A DNA stretch of 64,000 bases from Svornostia sp051306365 (GTDB lineage: Bacteria > Actinomycetota > Thermoleophilia > Solirubrobacterales > Solirubrobacteraceae): NCBI GenBank assembly GCA_051306365.1, contig JBPPNC010000087.1, positions 85,169-149,168 of the forward strand. The letters are read 5' to 3'. Position numbers and translations under genes: made by a program. Positions 59,208 through 64,000 of this stretch are shown piece after piece. Within the stretch, counting starts at the first letter, position 1. Every line of letters begins with the position of its first letter. The notes under the pieces were generated by a model that was given only the letters and a program-made list of their open reading frames with translations, had not been told where the DNA came from and ran no database searches.

Positions 59208-59882
59208 TCATCCCTCGACGCCGGTGGCGTCACGGGCCGCTCCGACGGGCTTGGATTCCGGTGATCCGCGCTGGCGTAGGTAGATCGCGAACACCGCCAT
59301 CGACCCGACCGCCAGGAACTCCGACTGCCAGTTCTGCAGCGTGCGATCCCAGAAGTCCGACGAGCCCACGTACTGCCACAGCGTCAGCCCAGCCTCCTGG
59401 TGGTCGAACTGCTCGGCGTTGTACGCGTTGCGGCCGTTGATCGCCTGCACCGTCCACGATGCCAGCCAGATGCTCGTCATCACGAGCAGCAGCGAGTTCT
59501 CGTAAAGCCGTAGTCGCCATCCGCGCACCCGCGCCCAGCGCGGTGAGTCCTCGGTCGCGTACTCGCCGACCTTCTGATCCGCGTCACTCTCTCGCCCGGC
59601 CTTGTGCAGCTCCTTCGACTCCGGCGAGCCGCGCTGCAGCAGCCAGATCGTGGCGCCGATGAAGAGCGTGAACTGGAGGTACTCCGACTGCCAGTTCTCC
59701 AAGACGTCCCCGCCGAAGTCCGACGAGACGATGTACCGCCACAGTGAGATCGGGTGCTCCTGATGCGCGGCCTGGTGGTGGTTGAAGTCCGCGTGGCCGA
59801 CGAGCGCTTGGGCGACCAGCGTCACGCAGAACAGGGCGAGGAAGAACAGGCCGAGGCTGTGCTCGCGGATCACGCGCCTCAC
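59208..59882 (-). CDS. DUF6766 membrane protein
   Basis: A 224-residue membrane protein made of two similar halves: a helix near SLGLFFLALFCVTLVAQA, then ENWQSEYLQFTLFIGATIWL and LLQRGSPESKE; and LLLVMTSIWLASWTVQAI, then QNWQSEFLAVGSMAVFAIYL and RQRGSPESKP. This duplicated NWQSE(Y/F)L...QRGS.ESK pattern defines DUF6766. The function is unknown. The GTG start overlaps the stop of a 27-residue membrane peptide. Confidence 0.85.
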   Translation of the reverse strand: MRRVIREHSLGLFFLALFCVTLVAQALVGHADFNHHQAAHQEHPISLWRYIVSSDFGGDVLENWQSEYLQFTLFIGATIWLLQRGSPESKELHKAGRESDADQKVGEYATEDSPRWARVRGWRLRLYENSLLLVMTSIWLASWTVQAINGRNAYNAEQFDHQEAGLTLWQYVGSSDFWDRTLQNWQSEFLAVGSMAVFAIYLRQRGSPESKPVGAARDATGVEG

Positions 59883-59962
59883 AGACCGACCACTCCGATC
59901 ACGGCGTAGATGGCGAGCAGGCCGAGGATGAGCGCGAGGTAGACGGAGAACAGCGTCCGCAC
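59879..59962 (-). CDS. 27-residue membrane peptide (KdpF-like in size)
   Basis: A GTG start with AGAGG six bases upstream, then one hydrophobic helix (LFSVYLALILGLLAIYAVIG) and VVGL. The stop overlaps the DUF6766 start (GTGA), and its own start is two bases after the lipoprotein stop, so it sits tightly inside an operon. Size and shape recall KdpF-type accessory peptides that stabilise a partner membrane protein, here presumably DUF6766 (inferred). Confidence 0.6.
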   Translation of the reverse strand: MRTLFSVYLALILGLLAIYAVIGVVGL

Positions 59963-59963
59963 G

Positions 59964-60368
59964 TCAGGCCTCTAGCTCGCAGTTGAACGGATGGTCAGCG
60001 GGCTTGTGGTCCGGTGTGCAGCCGACCGCCGAGAGGCGCCATTCGCCGTCCACCTGGGAGGCGAAGAGCGATTGGCCGCTGTGAAGGTCCACCTTGGCGC
60101 TCGTCGCGACGACTTCGATCTGCTCGATCGCGCCGTTCGCGATCTCGAGGTCGGTGATCGCCCGCGCGCACGGCTGCTGCTCCTGGTCTTCCAGCGCGGT
60201 GACCGTCGGGGTGGCGAGCTGGGCGCATGCAGCTGCGCCGTCGCCACGCGCGTAAGCGGCCAGGAACGTGCGGGCGGCGTTCCGCACCTCGGACCTGTCC
60301 TCGCCCCGGCCGCACGCGGTGGGCGCGAGCGACGCGAGCAGCAGAACGAGGACCGAATGACGGCGCAC
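59964..60368 (-). CDS. Small lipoprotein
   Basis: A 134-residue protein with a lipoprotein signal (VLVLLLASLAPTAC, lipobox Cys at residue 19). The mature part resembles the NTF2-like/DUF4878 fold with a pair of Cys (VRNAARTFLAAYARGDGAAAC ... LFASQVDGEWRLSAVGC). Such proteins are surface-anchored with unknown ligand. It is upstream of, and nearly contiguous with, the 27-residue peptide and DUF6766 genes. Confidence 0.8.
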   Translation of the reverse strand: MRRHSVLVLLLASLAPTACGRGEDRSEVRNAARTFLAAYARGDGAAACAQLATPTVTALEDQEQQPCARAITDLEIANGAIEQIEVVATSAKVDLHSGQSLFASQVDGEWRLSAVGCTPDHKPADHPFNCELEA

Positions 60369-60417
60369 CCATCGGGGTTCGCGCCGTCCTCCGCCGTCCC
60401 TCTTCGCCCGGGGCGGG

Positions 60418-60912
60418 CTACGCCGGCTGTCCCGGGTCGATGTGCGCCGCGTCGCGGTGGCGCAGGGGACGGTTCGGCGACGGGCCCTCGGCGAATTCGG
60501 GGGCCAGGACGTGCCCGACGTGATCGCCGAGGTTCAAGCGGTCGACGATGCGACCGACCATGCGCGTCGGACAGTCGCGAAGCAGCGGCAATCCGTCGGG
60601 ACCCACCCGCCAGTCGACCTGCTCGAACTTGCCCGCGGCCTCGCCCGTCTCCCCGCCGAAGACCTCTGCGACCCGCACCGCGTCCTCTGGGACCAGGTGC
60701 ACGGCGAGCCGGGTCGCGCGCGCCGCGACGGCTGTCGTGTGGTTCGCCCGGGAGAGACACACCAGATACCGGCGCGGGGAGATGCTCGTCTGCGTGGCGA
60801 ACCCGACCAGACAACCAGCACGGTCTTCACCTACGGCGACGGTGACGATCAGGAGCGCCGGATCGGACTCGACGACGAAGGCGTCGAACGCGCTGACATC
60901 TTCCTCGGTCAC
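60418..60912 (-). CDS. Flavin reductase-like FMN-binding protein
   Basis: A 164-residue protein with the split-barrel flavin fold. LLIVTVAVGEDRAGCLVGFA and TQTSISPRRYLVCLSRANHT are the FMN-contact loops, followed by AVHLVPEDAVRVAEVFGG and DRLNLGDHVGHVL. Relatives supply reduced flavin or bind FMN. The start is GTG at 60912. It is divergent from the isochorismatase (41 bp) and 49 bp upstream of the lipoprotein gene in the same direction. Confidence 0.85.
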   Translation of the reverse strand: MTEEDVSAFDAFVVESDPALLIVTVAVGEDRAGCLVGFATQTSISPRRYLVCLSRANHTTAVAARATRLAVHLVPEDAVRVAEVFGGETGEAAGKFEQVDWRVGPDGLPLLRDCPTRMVGRIVDRLNLGDHVGHVLAPEFAEGPSPNRPLRHRDAAHIDPGQPA

Positions 60913-60952
60913 CGGCGGATTATCCCAGGGGCGCGTGGGTATGGGGCACGCT

Positions 60953-61501
60953 ATGAGCAGGAGCGCCCTGATCGTCATCGACATGCTCAATCGGTACGAA
61001 CACGAGCATGCAGAGTCTCTGATTGCCTCGGTCCGGGAGGTCTCGCCAGTGCTCGGAGAGCTTGTCCGCACGGTGTCCGCTCACGATGGCCTGGTCATCT
61101 ACGTCAACGACAATCGTGGGGACTGGACGGCGGGACGCTCGGCGATCTCCCGCGACGCGCTGGCCGGGGCCGCCCCGGACCTGGTGGAGCCGATCGTCCC
61201 AGACTCGGACACCCCGTTTCTCGTCAAAGCGCGCCATTCTGCTTTCTATGCGACGCAGCTCGAGTACATGCTGCGCCAGCAGGGGGTCGGCCGGCTCGTC
61301 CTCGCCGGGCAGGTGACCGAGCAGTGCATCCTCTACACCGCGCTCGACGCGTACGTGCGCGGCTTTGACATCACCGTGCCGCGCGATGCGGTTGCCCACA
61401 TCCACGCGGACCTCGCCGAAGCCGCCCTGTGCATGATGGAGATCAACATGCGCGCTGACATCGTCGAAGCCGCGGACACGCTGGACGTCCTCTGCCAGTG
61501 A
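60953..61501 (+). CDS. Isochorismatase-family cysteine hydrolase
   Basis: A 182-residue hydrolase with the full triad: Asp10 (ALIVIDML), Lys92 (LVKARHSAF) and Cys125 (VTEQCILYTALDAY). The cis-peptide region precedes the Cys (LAGQVTEQC). Family members include nicotinamidases and ureidoacrylate or biuret amidohydrolases; the substrate is not predictable. It is divergent from the flavin reductase-like gene. Confidence 0.9.
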   Translation: MSRSALIVIDMLNRYEHEHAESLIASVREVSPVLGELVRTVSAHDGLVIYVNDNRGDWTAGRSAISRDALAGAAPDLVEPIVPDSDTPFLVKARHSAFYATQLEYMLRQQGVGRLVLAGQVTEQCILYTALDAYVRGFDITVPRDAVAHIHADLAEAALCMMEINMRADIVEAADTLDVLCQ

Positions 61502-61518
61502 CCGCCTTGGGAGATCGC

Positions 61519-61965
61519 ATGGAGTTCCTCTCGCGGTTCGCCCGGATCGGCCCCACCGCCGTCCGCGATCCGGCGCAGAACGTCGAACCGGTCCTGCGCT
61601 GCCGTGAGAAGAAGTCCGGGCTCGAGCTGGACGAGGCGATGTCGCTGGTCGACGGCGCGGGCAAGCTCGACCAGCGCCCGGCGCCGAGCCACGATCTCCG
61701 TCGCCGAATCGTGACCATGCGCCCGACGGGCAAGACCTGGAAGGCGATCGCCGCGGAGCTCGACATCTCCGAATCGACCGCGATCTATCACGCGAATCGA
61801 GCCACCGAGCGGCCGACGCGCTACCGCCCGGTCGTCGCGACCCTAGCTCCGGGTGCTCGACGCCAAGACGCCAGCGAGACACCGCCGCGTCGACATCCCC
61901 GGATGGCGAGTCCCGGACTTGAACCGGGGACACCACGATTTTCAGTCGTGTGCTCTACCAACTGA
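61519..61965 (+). CDS. Hypothetical ORF with HTH-like segment running into the tRNA gene
   Basis: A frame of 148 residues. Residues about 56-90 (HDLRRRIVTMRPTGKTWKAI, then AAELDISESTAIYHANRA) look like a helix-turn-helix of the kind found in recombinases and sigma-like proteins. The last 30 residues are translated from the antisense of tRNA-Phe and are surely not native, so the original stop is lost or the gene is truncated. It fills most of 61502-61903. A decayed integration gene at the tRNA 3' end is possible but unproven. Confidence 0.35.
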   Translation: MEFLSRFARIGPTAVRDPAQNVEPVLRCREKKSGLELDEAMSLVDGAGKLDQRPAPSHDLRRRIVTMRPTGKTWKAIAAELDISESTAIYHANRATERPTRYRPVVATLAPGARRQDASETPPRRHPRMASPGLEPGTPRFSVVCSTN

Positions 61966-61976
61966 GCTAACTCGCC
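61904..61976 (-). tRNA. tRNA-Phe (GAA)
   Basis: A complete 73-nt cloverleaf on the minus strand: acceptor GGCGAGT pairs with ACTCGCC, discriminator A, D-arm GCTC...GAGC, anticodon stem CACGA/TCGTG with loop CTGAAAA giving anticodon GAA, and a T-arm with GGTTCAAGTCC. CCA is not encoded. Confidence 0.97.
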
Positions 61977-62042
61977 GAGCGACGATGGATCGTAGCGCCC
62001 GCCGCACCTCACTGTTCCCCGGCGGCGGGGTACCGTGCCGAG

Positions 62043-63530
62043 ATGCTCCGCGTCCTGGCCGCCTGCGCGCTGGTCTTCGCCGTCGTGCTGCCCGGATGCG
62101 GCGGCGACGACGCGTCCCCGCCCCCGCGGGCCGATCCGCTGCGTGACGCGCTGGCCTACCTTCCCGAGGAGTCGCTCGCGGTCGGGGTGATCTCGACCCA
62201 GCTGCAGCGCGGGGAGACCGGGGCGCTCGCGGCCCGGCTGCAGCGCGTCCCGGTCACCGAGCTGCTCCTCGGCGAGGCGACGCGGTGGGCCGCCGAGGCC
62301 GGGCTCGAACTCGAGGCGCTCCAGCAGCAGGCGGGCAACCCGGTCGCCGTCGCGGTGCCCGACCTCATCGATCTCACGGTGCATCGCACCCCACTGGTGG
62401 CATGGACGGTCAGGGACGAGTCCGCGCTCCAGGGTCGGCTGAAGGCCGCGGTCGACCGGCAGAGCCTCGACCCCGTGGGCACGTACCGCGACGTGCAGAT
62501 CTACCGGGCGGAGGACGGTTCACCCGCGTACGCCCGCGCGGGCACGGTGCTGTTGCTCGCCAAGGACACCGACACGCTGAAGCTGGCGCTCGATCGCAAG
62601 GCCGAGCGCCGCGGGCTCACCCCAGCGGCGCTGAGCAAACGGCTCGAGGGCGCGCCGCCGCGCGCGCCCGTCCGTCTCAGCATCAGCGCGCCCTTCGCGC
62701 TGGCCGGCCCGGACTTCGCCGAGCTCCGGAAGATCCCGTGGGTCGCCGCGCTGGAGCGAGTGACGCTCGCGGTGGGGGCAGACTCGCGGAGCGTCACCGC
62801 GACCGCGGCCTTCGACACCTCCGAGAGCGACCTCGTTTCCGGTGACCTACCGGTCGCCGCGGGTGCGGAGGCGCCGCCGATCCCCGAGTTCGGCGCGCTG
62901 CGCGCCGGCCTGCGTGAGCCGGCCGCGTCCGCCACGTTCGCGCGCCGCGTGTGGAAGGCGCTGAACCCCGGGGCCGTGCGTGCGTTCGAGGCGTCGCTCG
63001 CGCCGCTGCCATCGGCCGGCGTGGACTTCGACCGCGACCTCCTCGGCAACCTCGCCGGGCCGGCGGCGCTGGCGACTGACCTGGAGGACAGCCGCCTGCG
63101 GATCCCGCTGCGCGATCCCGAAGGGTTCGCCGACGCGCTGGCGCGGGGGCGGTTCCTGCTGGGCCCCGTGTTCGCGGCGCTCGGCCTGCCGGGGCTGCAG
63201 GTCACCGTGGCACCGGACGGTGCCACGCAGGTGTCGGCCAACGCGGTGCTCGTCGCGCGCTTGGCGGTGGTCGACGGCGAGCTGGTCATCAGCACGCGCG
63301 AGCCGGATCTCGCCCGGGTCGCCCGCGCGCCGCGGATCGAACCCGGGGAGGACACCGAGGGCGCGTTCGTGGTGCGGATGGCGAGCGATCGGCTGCGCGC
63401 CAGCGCGGCGCGGCTCGTCGGACTGCCCGCGCGCGCTGGGTTCGCGCTCGATGGCATCGGCGACGGTGCGCTCGTCGTGCGCTCGGAGCCGGAGGGGGTG
63501 CAGGCGGTGCTGCGACTCGACGTGGGCTGA
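62043..63530 (+). CDS. DUF3352 lipoprotein
   Basis: A 495-residue lipoprotein (signal LAACALVFAVVLPGC, lipobox Cys at residue 19). DUF3352 features are DALAYLPEESLAVGVIS at the start of the mature part, VAVAVPDL, LVAWTVRDESALQ, LLAKDTDTLKLAL and LLGNLAGPAALATD. These proteins are abundant in Actinobacteria and related soil bacteria and their role is unknown. It is convergent with the M23 peptidase gene, with a hairpin between. Confidence 0.85.
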   Translation: MLRVLAACALVFAVVLPGCGGDDASPPPRADPLRDALAYLPEESLAVGVISTQLQRGETGALAARLQRVPVTELLLGEATRWAAEAGLELEALQQQAGNPVAVAVPDLIDLTVHRTPLVAWTVRDESALQGRLKAAVDRQSLDPVGTYRDVQIYRAEDGSPAYARAGTVLLLAKDTDTLKLALDRKAERRGLTPAALSKRLEGAPPRAPVRLSISAPFALAGPDFAELRKIPWVAALERVTLAVGADSRSVTATAAFDTSESDLVSGDLPVAAGAEAPPIPEFGALRAGLREPAASATFARRVWKALNPGAVRAFEASLAPLPSAGVDFDRDLLGNLAGPAALATDLEDSRLRIPLRDPEGFADALARGRFLLGPVFAALGLPGLQVTVAPDGATQVSANAVLVARLAVVDGELVISTREPDLARVARAPRIEPGEDTEGAFVVRMASDRLRASAARLVGLPARAGFALDGIGDGALVVRSEPEGVQAVLRLDVG

Positions 63531-63540
63531 TTGGGGCGCC

Positions 63541-63564
63541 AACTGGGGACGATGGTCCCCACTT
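63541..63564. terminator. Bidirectional hairpin between convergent genes
   Basis: TGGGGAC, GATG loop, GTCCCCA (63544-63561), a perfect 7-bp stem with an AA/TT pair outside it. It sits 13 bp past the DUF3352 stop and 20 bp from the M23 stop. Confidence 0.55.
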
Positions 63565-63581
63565 CGCGACCGGATCCGCGC

Positions 63582-64000
63582 TCAGCCCGCCCAGGCGCGC
63601 AGGTCCGAGAGCGGGTCGATGGGCTGCGAGCTCTTGTTCCGCCGCCAGCCGCCGACCCAGATCTCGAAGTGCAGGTGCGGGCCGCTCGATCGGCCGGTCG
63701 AGCCGACCTGGCAGAGCTGCGCGCCCGCCACGACCACCGCGGCCTGCCGCACCGCAACCGAGCCTGACCTGCAGTGCGCGAAGAAGTACGAGCGTCCGTC
63801 GCTGCCGTCGAGCACCACGTAGTGCCCGGCGCCACCGGCCTGGTAGTCGACGAACGCCACCGTCCCGCCGAACGGTGCGACGACCGGCACGCCCTCCGCG
63901 GCGACGATGTCCTGTCCCTGGTGGAGGTGGCCGGGGCGGCCCGCGCCGAAGCGGGCCTCCTCGCTGCCGAACGTGTACGGACCGGCGACGGGGAACACGC
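63582..64000 (-). CDS. M23-family peptidase (LytM domain), C-terminal part
   Basis: The C-terminal 139 residues of a zinc metallopeptidase whose start lies beyond the right edge. HLHQGQDI (first zinc His and Asp), APFGGTVAFVDYQAGGAGHY and SSGPHLHFEIWVGG (catalytic and zinc His in HLH) are all present. It cleaves peptidoglycan cross-bridges or acts as an envelope hydrolase. The VFPVAGPYTFG at the edge is the usual beginning of the M23 domain, so upstream domains are missing from view. Confidence 0.9.
   Translation of the reverse strand, partial: VFPVAGPYTFGSEEARFGAGRPGHLHQGQDIVAAEGVPVVAPFGGTVAFVDYQAGGAGHYVVLDGSDGRSYFFAHCRSGSVAVRQAAVVVAGAQLCQVGSTGRSSGPHLHFEIWVGGWRRNKSSQPIDPLSDLRAWAG

Noticed and set aside
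61853..62146. Plus-strand frame across the tRNA (reading LNRGHHDFQSCALPTELTR)
   Set aside because: This is the well-known false translation of a tRNA-Phe antisense strand.

Overview
The window is very GC-rich and almost fully coding. Gene content (NHL-repeat and FecR-like secreted proteins with Arg/Lys-rich tails, CGNR/ABATE regulators, DUF6766 and DUF1269 proteins, DUF3352 lipoprotein, many TetR repressors, acyl-CoA dehydrogenases and cytochromes P450) suggests a free-living actinobacterium, most likely of the Thermoleophilia/Solirubrobacterales type. That placement is inferred from protein style; no rRNA is present. The only RNA gene is tRNA-Phe(GAA) at 61904-61976.

Layout. 1-6.4 kb: end of an L,D-transpeptidase, an AbiEi/DUF559-like gene bracketed by two inverted copies of a 51-bp palindrome, an NHL-repeat secreted protein, an S4 RNA-binding protein, a UbiB-like pseudokinase with an acyl-reductase-like SDR, and a secreted helical protein. 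6.4-18 kb: acyl-CoA metabolism (dehydrogenase, SCP-x-type thiolase, double-hotdog MaoC, CoA-transferase), an intact UbiB kinase, a PfkB kinase and a PHP phosphatase. 18.2-27.4 kb: a tightly coupled six-gene operon (dehydrogenase, reductase-like SDR, biotin-dependent carboxylase beta and alpha subunits, dehydrogenase, AtuA-like protein) under a divergent TetR gene. It resembles acyclic-terpene (atu) or branched acyl-CoA catabolism. 27.6-34.2 kb: a double-GGDEF protein, a DUF1269 gene broken by an internal deletion, a nitrilase-like protein lacking its cysteine, a CGNR-cupin-cupin operon and msrB-msrA. 34.5-37.8 kb: a graveyard with a TetR gene, a decayed MMPL/RND transporter and an IS256-family transposase remnant. 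37.8-45 kb: a 1031-residue secreted protein, a fused double TetR with a nested palindromic site, and an orphan membrane protein. 45-56 kb: three P450s, a cholesterol-oxidase-like GMC flavoprotein, a BtrH_N protein with a thioesterase, an MBL-fold hydrolase and three TetR regulators. 56-64 kb: a GGDEF protein, a SigB/SigF-type sigma factor coupled to a truncated receiver domain, a methyltransferase, a four-gene membrane/lipoprotein operon, an isochorismatase, tRNA-Phe, a DUF3352 lipoprotein and the end of an M23 peptidase.

The metabolic theme is oxidation and CoA-dependent breakdown of hydrophobic compounds such as terpenoids, steroids or branched acids: P450s and a GMC oxidase at the front, dehydrogenases, a carboxylase, hydratases, a thiolase and a CoA-transferase behind, each block with its own TetR. 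The main regulatory observation is a 16-bp near-palindrome (consensus GTGAACGATCGTTAGC) in front of two P450 genes, the MBL hydrolase (two copies) and both secreted proteins near 37 kb, with weaker versions elsewhere, so these scattered genes may form one regulon. Several genes are visibly decaying (Phd-type antitoxin, acyl-CoA dehydrogenase tail, MMPL transporter, IS256 transposase, DUF1269, receiver domain).
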